Below the pieces are notes generated by a model. That model was not told the DNA's origin, did not search any database, and was given only the letters and a program-made list of their open reading frames with translations. Shown piece by piece: positions 27,898 to 35,790 of a stretch of 64,000 nucleotides of DNA. The stretch's first letter is position 1, and the number at the start of each line of letters is the position of its first letter. The translations under genes were made by a program, and so were the position numbers. This DNA comes from Chryseobacterium gleum (GTDB taxonomy: Bacteria; Bacteroidota; Bacteroidia; Flavobacteriales_D; Crocinitomicaceae): the NCBI GenBank assembly GCA_945897805.1, contig CAMDFX010000012.1:35348-99347 (forward strand), read 5' to 3'.

Positions 27898-28641
27898 TTG
27901 AAAGTTTTAGGAATTATACCAGCAAGATACGGTTCATCTCGATTTCCGGGAAAACCATTGATAGATTTGAAAGGCAAAACCATGATTCAACGCGTTTATG
28001 AAGGCGCAAAAAAATCAACCCTACTTTCGGATGTTATTGTGGCCACCGACGATGAGAGAATTGTTGACGCCGTAAAATCTTTTGGAGGAAAAGTAATGAT
28101 GACCAAAGATTCCCATCCAAGCGGAACAGATCGATGTGGAGAAATTGCCGCAAATTTCGAGGATGTTGATGTTGTAATCAACATTCAAGGCGACGAGCCT
28201 TTGGTCGATTTTAGACAACTTGACGCTTTGATAACAGCATTTGAAGACACAAATATTCAAATTGCTACATTAGGAATTAGAGACGTTGATATGGAAGCGA
28301 TTTTGAATCCCAATCGGATCAAAGTGGTTGTGAATAATGAAAATAAGGCTTTGTATTTTTCACGAAGTCCGATTCCTAATTTTGCAAATTCAAAAGAAAA
28401 TCCTTTGACTCAATATCCCTATTTGCGCCACATCGGATTGTATGCATATCGCGCGGATACTTTAAAAAAAATTATTCAATTAGCACCAACCGCTTTGGAA
28501 CAAATTGAATCCTTAGAGCAACTGCGTTGGTTGTATTATGGATTTGCGATTAAAGTGGTAGAAACAAACATTGAAACGCCTAATATAGACGTGCCAGAAG
28601 ATGTTGCAAAAGTACTGGATTTTATAGTTGATTTTTTCTAA
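27898..28641 (+). CDS. kdsB: 3-deoxy-manno-octulosonate cytidylyltransferase
   Basis: 247 residues. It activates Kdo as CMP-Kdo for LPS core assembly. The family start IIPARYGSSRFPGKPL, the region ATDDERI, QGDEP and the C-terminal LYYGFAIKVVETN are all present, and the length is standard. No ATG is available before the homologous region, so the start is the TTG at 27898. No further LPS genes are in the same operon here, and a candidate small RNA follows after about 130 nt. Confidence 0.94.
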   Translation: MKVLGIIPARYGSSRFPGKPLIDLKGKTMIQRVYEGAKKSTLLSDVIVATDDERIVDAVKSFGGKVMMTKDSHPSGTDRCGEIAANFEDVDVVINIQGDEPLVDFRQLDALITAFEDTNIQIATLGIRDVDMEAILNPNRIKVVVNNENKALYFSRSPIPNFANSKENPLTQYPYLRHIGLYAYRADTLKKIIQLAPTALEQIESLEQLRWLYYGFAIKVVETNIETPNIDVPEDVAKVLDFIVDFF

Positions 28642-28760
28642 AATGCCTAAGAATTAATGTTTTTCACAAATTGCATAAATCTAAAATCAATGAAACGGTA
28701 CAAATATTCAAAAAATGACAGCCAATATTCATTTTCGTGCGCTTGATTCAATCATCCAAC

Positions 28761-28768
28761 TATATTTG
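28761..28768 (+). promoter_or_regulatory. -7 promoter box TATATTTG for the candidate small RNA
   Basis: Exact TAnnTTTG with a TTG at 28743-28745, a normal spacing for a -33 element. It predicts a transcript starting at about 28773-28780. Confidence 0.6.
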
Positions 28769-28772
28769 TTAT

Positions 28773-28966
28773 TGAAATAAGGAGATAAAAATCAGGTTAT
28801 TATTTTAGTCTTGGTTTCGAAAAGTAAAGAATGTGACGCAACTGCATTGGAGAGGCAGTTTTCATTTTCTAGTTTGATTTAAGAGTATAATAGTTCTTTT
28901 GTCACATTATTTACCCGAAGCTGCGAACTTGTTCAAAGCTTTAATTGATAACCTGATTTTTTAAAT
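28773..28966 (+). ncRNA. Candidate structured small RNA with 6S-like architecture
   Basis: AAAAATCAGGTTAT (28787-28800) and ATAACCTGATTTTT (28948-28961) are a perfect 14-bp inverted pair enclosing 175 nt. Inside, GGTTTCG pairs with CGAAGCT, GTAAA with TTTAC, AATGTGAC with GTCACATT, then a terminal region with an AACTGC/GCAGTT hairpin. The result is a long interrupted rod with a bubble on the closing side, 175-190 nt in all, and a T-run at its end. This resembles 6S RNA in outline (known in Flavobacteriia), but I cannot match it to a covariance model. It lies in a 513-nt gap between kdsB and the next gene, which otherwise holds only a terminator-like hairpin. Confidence 0.45.
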
Positions 28967-28998
28967 TAAAAACTACGGCATAGTAATAATAACAAATT

Positions 28999-29025
28999 GG
29001 GGTTTCTGAACAGAAGTCCCTTTTT
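28999..29025 (+). terminator. Terminator-like hairpin downstream of the candidate small RNA
   Basis: GGGGTTTCTG (28999-29008) can pair with CAGAAGTCCC (29011-29020), allowing two G-U pairs, followed by TTTTT. The innermost pairs would open to make a realistic loop. Confidence 0.65.
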
Positions 29026-29127
29026 GATTTTAGGCCATTGAAACCCGTCAAAAACTTGAATTTTATAAAAATTTCAAAAAAAATCAGGTTTAATGCAAAT
29101 TTTATTAGTTCAATTCGTGTTTTCATT

Positions 29128-29135
29128 TATTTTTG
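29128..29135 (+). promoter_or_regulatory. -7 promoter box TATTTTTG for the small gene pair at 29155
   Basis: Exact TAnnTTTG match, 19 nt before the ATG. Confidence 0.55.
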
Positions 29136-29154
29136 CCAAATCAAACAGCAAGCG

Positions 29155-29442
29155 ATGGATAGCAATGAATTTCAATTAGTAGAAAAAGAACAGGTTAATG
29201 CCTTTCATTTTCCTCAAGAAGACATCTTAATAAGTGAATCAGCTCAAAAAGATAGACGTGCTTCAATAGACCGCGCCATCACATTGGGAAATCTAGAACA
29301 CCAAAAAGTGAAAATCTATTTCGCTGATGATCAAGGCAAAAAAAGAGTGGACACTACCATCTGGGCTGTAACTGATACAGCAATTGTATTGAAACAAAAT
29401 ACAGTATTACCAATTCACAGAATACTTAAATTAGAAATATAA
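29155..29442 (+). CDS. Small conserved-looking protein of unknown function
   Basis: 95 residues from the ATG at 29155, chosen because the promoter box lies within the longer frame. No signal peptide or membrane segment is seen, so it is probably cytoplasmic. It has an acidic N-terminal part (HFPQEDILISES) and a C-terminal beta-rich part (VKIYFADDQGKKRVDTTIWAV, TAIVLKQN, LPIHRILKLEI) resembling a small barrel. No family recognised. The next gene starts 9 nt later. Confidence 0.75.
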   Translation: MDSNEFQLVEKEQVNAFHFPQEDILISESAQKDRRASIDRAITLGNLEHQKVKIYFADDQGKKRVDTTIWAVTDTAIVLKQNTVLPIHRILKLEI

Positions 29443-29451
29443 AAGGTTGTT

Positions 29452-29808
29452 ATGACAAAAAAACGTGCCATTGTAAGTTATGATAAACTCACAATCGATC
29501 AAAAAAAGCAGTTATTGGTTGCTTTTCCTGATGGATTTTCAGAAGGAATGACTCAAATCAAGACACCAACAGGAGAAACTTTAGATGCTTTGCTTTGGGA
29601 AACTGAAGAAATTATCTATTTGGTCAAACTAAATAAGCCAGTAGGAAAACCAGTAAAAACACCTATTGATGATGACGAAGAGGATGAGGAGGATTTTGAA
29701 GATGACATTCCAGATGATGTCAAAGAAGACGAAACCGAAGATGATGACGTGGAAGATGACTACGATGTAGCAGACGAAACTGAAGAAGAAGCGGAAGACG
29801 AAATATAA
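29452..29808 (+). CDS. Small protein with a highly acidic C-terminal tail
   Basis: 118 residues. The first ~65 residues form a small folded-looking domain (LTIDQKKQLLVAFPDGFSEG, TGETLDALLWETEEIIYLVK). The last ~48 are almost entirely Asp and Glu. Such tails can bind basic proteins or metal ions or mimic nucleic acid. No family recognised. It forms a likely two-gene unit with the preceding gene and ends in a clear terminator. Confidence 0.75.
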   Translation: MTKKRAIVSYDKLTIDQKKQLLVAFPDGFSEGMTQIKTPTGETLDALLWETEEIIYLVKLNKPVGKPVKTPIDDDEEDEEDFEDDIPDDVKEDETEDDDVEDDYDVADETEEEAEDEI

Positions 29809-29814
29809 ACACTG

Positions 29815-29850
29815 AAAGGTTGATTTGCGCTAAACAAGTCAACCTTTTTT
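29815..29850 (+). terminator. Terminator after the small gene pair
   Basis: AAAGGTTGA (29815-29823) pairs with TCAACCTTT (29839-29847), followed by T residues. Confidence 0.85.
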
Positions 29851-29967
29851 GTTACATTTCAGACTTCCTAAAAGTTGATAAATTGCGTATCCCAAAAATT
29901 TATCGTTACTTCGTAGTCGTAAATGAAAGCCAATTTAATATTCATCAAGGCTTTCTACAATGATTAT

Positions 29968-31257
29968 ATGACCTTTGAAGATTTAGAAGTAAGTGCACCA
30001 ATCCTTTCTGCACTCAAAAAAGAAGGATACACAAACCCAACTCCAATTCAAGAAAAATCAATTCCTATCATTTTAAAAGGTGGAGATTTATTGGCGTGCG
30101 CACAAACAGGAACGGGGAAAACCGCCGCTTTTTCAGTGCCGATTTTGCAATTATTATCTGAAAATATTCAACACGGAAACAAACGCAAAATTCGTGCGTT
30201 GATAGTCACTCCAACCCGAGAATTAGCTATTCAGATTGGCGAAAGTTTGACAGGTTATGGCGCGGATTTAGCATTGAGAAATACCGTTATTTTTGGTGGC
30301 GTTTCTCAATTAGCACAAGTAAACAGACTAAAAAGTGGCATCGATGTTTTAGTTGCTACACCAGGAAGATTGCTAGATTTAATCGCTCAAGGTGAAATTT
30401 CTTTGCAGCATGTGGAGATTTTTGTGCTTGACGAAGCCGACAGAATGTTGGACATGGGATTTATTCACGATGTAAAAAAACTATTGAAAGTCATTCCAGA
30501 CAAACGTCAATCGCTTTTTTTCTCTGCAACCATGCCGCCAGCTATTGTTGAATTGGCAGGAACAATTTTGCAGAATCCTGACAAAGTTGAAGTTACACCT
30601 GTTTCCTCAACCGTTGAAAAGATTGATCAAGAGTTATATTTTGTTGACAGGGGAAATAAAAATGCGTTGTTATTACACATTTTAGACAATCCTGAAATTG
30701 AAACTGCGCTTGTGTTTACCAGAACCAAACACGGTGCTGACAAAGTGGTGAAATTACTTGTGAAACACCAAATTAAAGCAGAAGCAATTCACGGAAATAA
30801 AGCACAAAATGCAAGACAGCGTGCTTTAACTAATTTCAAAAATAAAACCATTCGTGTCTTGGTCGCCACAGATATCGCCGCAAGGGGAATTGATGTGGAT
30901 GCGTTGGCTTATGTAATCAATTTTGAAATTCCAAACATTCCGGAAACTTATGTTCATCGCATTGGTAGAACAGGTCGTGCAGGATTGGAAGGAATGGCAA
31001 TGTCATTCTGCGACCACGAGGAAATTGCTTATTTGAGAGATATTGAAAAATTAATCAAACTGCAAATTCCTAGAAACACGACCCATCCTTACCCGATGGA
31101 AGTTGCGCCTAAAATGGATGCACCCGCTCCCAAAAAAACGCAGGGTAGCGGTGGACAAAGAAAGCCAAACCCAGCCAACCAAGGAAGAAATAATTCCAAT
31201 AAAACGGCAGCTCCAAAGTCAAATAAAAGAAAGTTTTTTTCAGCAAAAAAAGGATAG
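29968..31257 (+). CDS. DEAD-box ATP-dependent RNA helicase
   Basis: 429 residues. All core motifs are visible in order: Q motif [10 protein letters not shown], motif [18 protein letters not shown], motif [18 protein letters not shown] and [11 protein letters not shown] basic, low-complexity C-terminal tail of about 60 residues (rich in Lys, Asn, Gly and Pro) fits RhlE/DbpA-like helicases that remodel RNA or ribosomal particles. The ATG at 29968 matches the family start MTFEDL. An in-frame ATG at 29923 would add 15 residues and cannot be excluded. Confidence 0.92.
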   Translation: MTFEDLEVSAPILSALKKEGYTNPTPIQEKSIPIILKGGDLLACAQTGTGKTAAFSVPILQLLSENIQHGNKRKIRALIVTPTRELAIQIGESLTGYGADLALRNTVIFGGVSQLAQVNRLKSGIDVLVATPGRLLDLIAQGEISLQHVEIFVLDEADRMLDMGFIHDVKKLLKVIPDKRQSLFFSATMPPAIVELAGTILQNPDKVEVTPVSSTVEKIDQELYFVDRGNKNALLLHILDNPEIETALVFTRTKHGADKVVKLLVKHQIKAEAIHGNKAQNARQRALTNFKNKTIRVLVATDIAARGIDVDALAYVINFEIPNIPETYVHRIGRTGRAGLEGMAMSFCDHEEIAYLRDIEKLIKLQIPRNTTHPYPMEVAPKMDAPAPKKTQGSGGQRKPNPANQGRNNSNKTAAPKSNKRKFFSAKKG

Positions 31258-31282
31258 ATTTTCCTCTTTTGTAGCATACTTA

Positions 31283-31321
31283 TTGCCATGAATTGTTTAA
31301 ATAATTCATGGCATTTTTTTT
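31283..31321 (+). terminator. Terminator after the DEAD-box helicase
   Basis: TGCCATGAATT (31284-31294) pairs with AATTCATGGCA (31303-31313), followed by eight T residues. Confidence 0.88.
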
Positions 31322-31339
31322 CATTCCTGATTATCTAAC

Positions 31340-31347
31340 TATCTTTG
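31340..31347 (+). promoter_or_regulatory. -7 promoter box TATCTTTG for folD
   Basis: Exact consensus match, 17 nt before the ATG at 31365. It decides against the longer frame. Confidence 0.62.
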
Positions 31348-31364
31348 CTGCAAAATCAGAACGC

Positions 31365-32243
31365 ATGGAATTGTTAGACGGAAAAGAAACTGCACGAATC
31401 ATTAAAGTTGAAATAGCGCAACAAGTTAAAGCAAGAAAAGCGGAAGGAAAAAAAATACCACATTTAGCAGCAATCCTTGTAGGAACGGACGGTGGATCGA
31501 TGACTTATGTCGCTAACAAACTGAAATCTTGTGAAGAATGTGGCTTTGAAAGCACATTGATGCGCTATGATGATTCTGTTTCAGAGGAAGTATTATTGAA
31601 TAAAGTAAAACAATTAAACGAAGATAAAAGCATCGACGGATTCATTGTTCAATTGCCTTTACCAGCGCATATTGACGAGATGAAAATAACTTTAGCAATC
31701 GATCCTCAAAAAGATGTAGATGGTTTTCATCCGATGAATCTCGGGAAAATGGCACTAAATTTACCTGGATTTGTATCTGCAACGCCATCAGGGATTATTG
31801 AATTAATCAGAAGAAATAAGCTAGAAACTGCAGGCAAAAATTGTGTTATCATCGGTCGGTCAAACATCGTTGGAATGCCTTTAAGTATTATGCTTTCTCA
31901 AAATACTGAACCGGGCAATTGCACTGTAACTTTGGCGCACAGTCAAACTAGTAATTTGAAAGAAATCTGTTTGACAGCTGACATTATTATTGCGGCGCTT
32001 GGACAACCTAATTTTGTGACCGCTGATATGGTCAAAGACGGCGCTGTAGTTATTGATGTTGGAACAACACGCGTGCAAGATTCAACGAAAGTTTCAGGAT
32101 GGAAATTGGTGGGCGATGTCAAATTTGATGAGGTTGCACCCAAATGTTCTTACATTTCTCCAGTTCCCGGCGGCGTTGGTCCAATGACGATAGCTTCGCT
32201 GATGATGAATACTTTGAAAGCAATGGATTTGAAAGGGAAATAA
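31365..32243 (+). CDS. folD: Bifunctional methylenetetrahydrofolate dehydrogenase/cyclohydrolase
   Basis: 292 residues. FolD interconverts 5,10-methylene- and 10-formyl-tetrahydrofolate in one-carbon metabolism, supplying the formyl donor used by PurN, which is also in this window. Motifs seen: the catalytic Lys region [26 protein letters not shown], the dinucleotide-binding [12 protein letters not shown] and the C-terminal [15 protein letters not shown]. The start is ATG at 31365, downstream of the promoter box and terminator. Tail-to-tail with the EamA transporter gene, 8 nt apart. Confidence 0.95.
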   Translation: MELLDGKETARIIKVEIAQQVKARKAEGKKIPHLAAILVGTDGGSMTYVANKLKSCEECGFESTLMRYDDSVSEEVLLNKVKQLNEDKSIDGFIVQLPLPAHIDEMKITLAIDPQKDVDGFHPMNLGKMALNLPGFVSATPSGIIELIRRNKLETAGKNCVIIGRSNIVGMPLSIMLSQNTEPGNCTVTLAHSQTSNLKEICLTADIIIAALGQPNFVTADMVKDGAVVIDVGTTRVQDSTKVSGWKLVGDVKFDEVAPKCSYISPVPGGVGPMTIASLMMNTLKAMDLKGK

Positions 32244-32251
32244 ATGGTTTT

Positions 32252-33163
32252 TTAAGCTTTTTGTTTTCTCGTAGTCAGCCAAACCCCCAGAAAAATCAGT
32301 AGCATATACACCCCTTTTTGCCAGGTGATGGTATCTGTGTAATCGTCCGCGAAGCCAATATAACTCAGGAAAAAAGCAAAGAAAATCACCAAAACTGGTT
32401 GAAAATAAATGTATGCGCTGGAAACTGCAGGACTTAAATATTTCAATCCATACATGGTTAACAGGTAGCTCAAGAATGTTACACCAATGATTACGTAGGT
32501 GATTTTTGCCCAAGTTTCAATTGAGATTTGTTGGAAGTCTGTTTGAAAAAATTCTATTAAAGTTGGCGGAAAAAGCAACACAAAACCAAGCCCAAATGTA
32601 AACACATAAGTAATCACTGTCAATGGATTGTATTTTTTCATCAATGGTTTGGCGATGACTAAATAAATGGCATAACTCAGGGCATTCACAAAAAGAAATA
32701 AATCGCCAAGCAGCGAATCTCCTTTGCCAGAGGAGCCGGCCAAAGTGAGTAAAATTGCTCCCGCCGCCGCAATTAGGATTCCTGTAATTTTCGATATTGT
32801 AATTTTTTCTTTGATTAAAAAATAGGCCAAAATGAGTACCAAAACAGGATTGGTTGTCATGATGATTCCTGAATTGATTGCAGACGATAAATTCAACCCA
32901 TAGAAGAAACACAATTGATTGATAGCAACACCAAAAAGTCCGCAAAAAGCCAGAAGTAAATAATCTTTCCTTTCGATTTTTTGCGTGGGAAGCATCCATT
33001 TTACTATCCAAAACAAGATTGTTGCGCCTAAAACTCGAAACAAGATGAAAACACTTGGCGTGAGAAAATTGGGCATTACACCTTTTGCTAAAACATGACT
33101 TGCGCCGTATAAAGTGTTGACAAAAAACAACGCCAAATGTGCTCTCCAATCTTGAAATTTCAT
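32252..33163 (-). CDS. EamA/DMT-family transporter
   Basis: 303 residues with about ten hydrophobic helices in two EamA halves (about 8-140 and 160-295), typical of drug/metabolite exporters. The motifs TTNPVLVLILAYFLIKEKIT and YFQPVLVIFFAFFLSYIG mark the ends of the two halves. The substrate is unknown. Its ATG overlaps the stop of pth in an ATGA, so the two are translationally coupled and belong to one operon. Confidence 0.88.
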   Translation of the reverse strand: MKFQDWRAHLALFFVNTLYGASHVLAKGVMPNFLTPSVFILFRVLGATILFWIVKWMLPTQKIERKDYLLLAFCGLFGVAINQLCFFYGLNLSSAINSGIIMTTNPVLVLILAYFLIKEKITISKITGILIAAAGAILLTLAGSSGKGDSLLGDLFLFVNALSYAIYLVIAKPLMKKYNPLTVITYVFTFGLGFVLLFPPTLIEFFQTDFQQISIETWAKITYVIIGVTFLSYLLTMYGLKYLSPAVSSAYIYFQPVLVIFFAFFLSYIGFADDYTDTITWQKGVYMLLIFLGVWLTTRKQKA

Positions 33164-33723
33164 TTATTGTTCCAATTCGTCATTGTCAAATTTACACCAA
33201 TCGTAGTGAAACCTTTTATAAATTCAGTTGCAATATCAATTCTTTCTGTCAAAGATCTTTGTTCTTCAGCGGACCATTCTCCCAAAACATAATCCACTTG
33301 TTGCCCTTTATTGAACTCACTTCCTACCCCAAAACGCAACCTTGTATAATCTTGGGAATTCAATGTTGCTTGAATGTCTTTCAGACCATTGTGACCACCA
33401 TCACTGCCTTTCATTTTCATGCGCAATTTGCCAAAAGGCAAAGATAAATCGTCAGTGATTACTAAAATGTTTTCTCTTAAAATTTTCTCAGATTGCAAAT
33501 AATAATTCACCGCTTTTCCACTTAAATTCATGAAAGTAGTTGGTTTTAAGATTACAATTTGTCTGCCCTTGTATTTCACTTGCGCAACCTCCCCATGTTT
33601 AAGAACTGAAAAAGACCCCCCGCATTCTTTGGCAAAAGCATCCACTACTTTGAATCCTATATTGTGCCTTGTTTCAGCATATTTTGCACCAGGATTTCCA
33701 AGACCGATGATTAAATATTTCAT
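33160..33723 (-). CDS. pth: Peptidyl-tRNA hydrolase
   Basis: 187 residues, usual length. It frees tRNA from prematurely released peptidyl-tRNA. The family start MKYLIIGLGNPGAKYAETRHNIG-like segment, with the catalytic His20 region, PTTFMNLSGKAV, and DDLSLPFGKLR, and GGHNGLKDI are visible. The start ATG at 33723 is chosen as the homologous start; a longer frame adds 15 unlikely residues. It is the first gene of a pair with the EamA transporter, with overlapping ATGA. Confidence 0.94.
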   Translation of the reverse strand: MKYLIIGLGNPGAKYAETRHNIGFKVVDAFAKECGGSFSVLKHGEVAQVKYKGRQIVILKPTTFMNLSGKAVNYYLQSEKILRENILVITDDLSLPFGKLRMKMKGSDGGHNGLKDIQATLNSQDYTRLRFGVGSEFNKGQQVDYVLGEWSAEEQRSLTERIDIATEFIKGFTTIGVNLTMTNWNNK

Positions 33724-33886
33724 ATTTGAAATTTTTTGTAAAAGTAATAAATTGGATGTTATCAACAAGTAGTTAACACTTAGGTTTCCAAGAATAGATT
33801 TTATATTATAACAAAAAAAGTGTAGAATAAATGATCAAACACCAATTATTACTTTACTTTTGGAATAACAAAAAAACTATAAAGTT

Positions 33887-35677
33887 ATGAAAAGAACATT
33901 ACTCATTTTGGGGAACGTTATTTTGGGTGCAGGTTTTTCCTTTGCTCAACAAACACCAGTTTCTCAAACGCCACAAAATAAAAACGTGGTTTTAGAAGAA
34001 TTAACAGGGATCAATTGCCAGTATTGTCCAGATGGACACCTAAGAGCGAAAACAATTGCTGACGCTAATCCAGGACGTGTGGTTTTGGTAAATATTCATG
34101 CAGGAGGTTATGCAACACCAGGAGCTGGTCAACCAGATTTAAGAACAACTGCTGGTACTGCCTTAGATGCATTTTTTGCTCCAACGGGCTACCCTGCAGG
34201 AGCAGTACAAAGAACAGCTTTTGGTACTGAAACTGTTTTAGCTACAGGCCGTGGAAACTGGACAAGTCAAGTTACTGCTCGTTTGGCAGAAGCCTCTCCA
34301 GTTAATATTGCAATGAATGCAACAATTGATGCTGGGACAAGAGAATTGACATTAAATGTTGAGATGTTTTATACAACTCCGCAAGCTGCAGGAACAAACC
34401 ATTATTTGAATATTGGTTACGTTCAAAATAATTATGAAGGTCCGCAGACTGCTGGTGCAACTTACAATCCGAATGCAGTTTTACCAAATGGTAATTACTT
34501 GCACCAACACATGTTCCGTGGTTTCTTAAACGCAGGAGGAACTTGGGGTGAAGCGATTGATGCTTCTCAAACAGGTGTAATTACAAGAACTGTTACTTAT
34601 ACTTTACCAGCAGCAATCAATGGTGTTGAATTAAATATTGGTGAACTAGAATTTTTTGCTTTCTTGCATGAGGGTCAAAATACGTACACGAACAGTAAAA
34701 TTATTTCTGCAGCCGAAGTAACGCCAACTTTTACAAACGTACCAGGTTCTACAGTTTCTGCTCAAAGCATTGTAAACGAAATGAATGTTTGTGTTGGTGA
34801 GCAAGTAACTCCAGTTATCAAAGTAAAAAATACAGGAAACACAGTAACTGCAATTTCTTTTTCAGCTTCAATTAATGGAGGAACTCCTCAAACTTTTGAT
34901 TGGACAGGAAGTATTCCTTTCTACGGAACTCAAGAAATTACTTTGCCTGCAATGTCGTTCACACCTCTAGCAACAAATAATGTTGTTGTGACTGTAACAA
35001 GTGTAAACGGTGGTGCAGGTGCAATTGGTTCAATTGCTTCTTCAACAAAAGCTATTTCTGTTGGTTCTATTTCTGGAACAAATGATGTTACTGTGAAAGT
35101 TACTTGTGACAGATATGGTTCAGAAACCACATGGCAAATCAAAAATGCTGCAGGTGCAGTTGTTTCTTCTGGTGGACCATACACTGATGCTGCAGCTAAC
35201 GGTACTTACCCGCAGCCAGATGTAAATGTTACGCTTCCTAACGGATGTTATGACCTAGTTGTTAATGACTCATACGGAGACGGATTTGACAGTGGATATG
35301 GAAATGGTAAAATTGAGGTAGTTTCTGGTACAGTTTCTGTTTCTGATGTATCAAACTTCCCTACAGGAAGCTCTGTACTTGATGCTTTCCAAACAAATGC
35401 AGTTGCTGGTTTAGAAGAGGTTGAAAACGCTATCGCAATGAATGTTTATCCAAATCCTGCTTCTGATGTAGTAAACGTTGAATTTACTGGTAATAACGGT
35501 AACTATTCTGTTTCTTTATTAGATTTACAAGGACGTGTAATTTACACAACTGTATCTAATAATGTAGTTGGTAATCAAACTATCACTGTTCCTGTATCTG
35601 CAGTTGCAAGTGGAAGCTACATCGTTAAAGTATCAGGAAACGGCGTTTCTAAAGTACAAAATGTTGTAATCAAATAA
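33887..35677 (+). CDS. Omp28-like secreted protein with T9SS sorting domain
   Basis: 596 residues. Signal peptide (about 1-20), then an Omp28-type domain with a CQYC motif (EELTGINCQYCPDG), thioredoxin-like in outline, and a beta-rich middle. A second segment, CDRYGSETTWQI with LVVNDSYGDGFDSG, looks like a calcium-type surface module. The C-terminal ~75 residues are a T9SS type A sorting domain (VYPNPASDVVNV, SLLDLQGRVIY, ending KVQNVVIK). It is predicted to be carried to the surface by SprA and the T9SS. Start ATG at 33887; a strong terminator follows. Confidence 0.88.
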   Translation: MKRTLLILGNVILGAGFSFAQQTPVSQTPQNKNVVLEELTGINCQYCPDGHLRAKTIADANPGRVVLVNIHAGGYATPGAGQPDLRTTAGTALDAFFAPTGYPAGAVQRTAFGTETVLATGRGNWTSQVTARLAEASPVNIAMNATIDAGTRELTLNVEMFYTTPQAAGTNHYLNIGYVQNNYEGPQTAGATYNPNAVLPNGNYLHQHMFRGFLNAGGTWGEAIDASQTGVITRTVTYTLPAAINGVELNIGELEFFAFLHEGQNTYTNSKIISAAEVTPTFTNVPGSTVSAQSIVNEMNVCVGEQVTPVIKVKNTGNTVTAISFSASINGGTPQTFDWTGSIPFYGTQEITLPAMSFTPLATNNVVVTVTSVNGGAGAIGSIASSTKAISVGSISGTNDVTVKVTCDRYGSETTWQIKNAAGAVVSSGGPYTDAAANGTYPQPDVNVTLPNGCYDLVVNDSYGDGFDSGYGNGKIEVVSGTVSVSDVSNFPTGSSVLDAFQTNAVAGLEEVENAIAMNVYPNPASDVVNVEFTGNNGNYSVSLLDLQGRVIYTTVSNNVVGNQTITVPVSAVASGSYIVKVSGNGVSKVQNVVIK

Positions 35678-35718
35678 GAATTTGATACTTGGGCAAATTA
35701 ATTTTTGCTTATACATCT

Positions 35719-35755
35719 TAAGAGGCTATTTTCATTGAAAATAGCCTCTTTTTTG
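35719..35755 (+). terminator. Terminator after the Omp28-like gene
   Basis: AAGAGGCTATTTTC (35720-35733) pairs perfectly with GAAAATAGCCTCTT (35737-35750) over a short loop, followed by T residues. Confidence 0.92.
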
Positions 35756-35756
35756 T

Positions 35757-35764
35757 TATATTTG
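35757..35764 (+). promoter_or_regulatory. -7 promoter box TATATTTG for the malic enzyme operon
   Basis: Exact consensus match, 26 nt before the ATG at 35791. Confidence 0.6.
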
Positions 35765-35790
35765 TCCCCTTATTAATTTACATCATCACC

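Noticed and set aside
28941..29126. Short minus-strand open frame in the gap after the candidate small RNA
   Set aside because: It lies across the small RNA's inverted repeat and terminator and has no promoter or homology.
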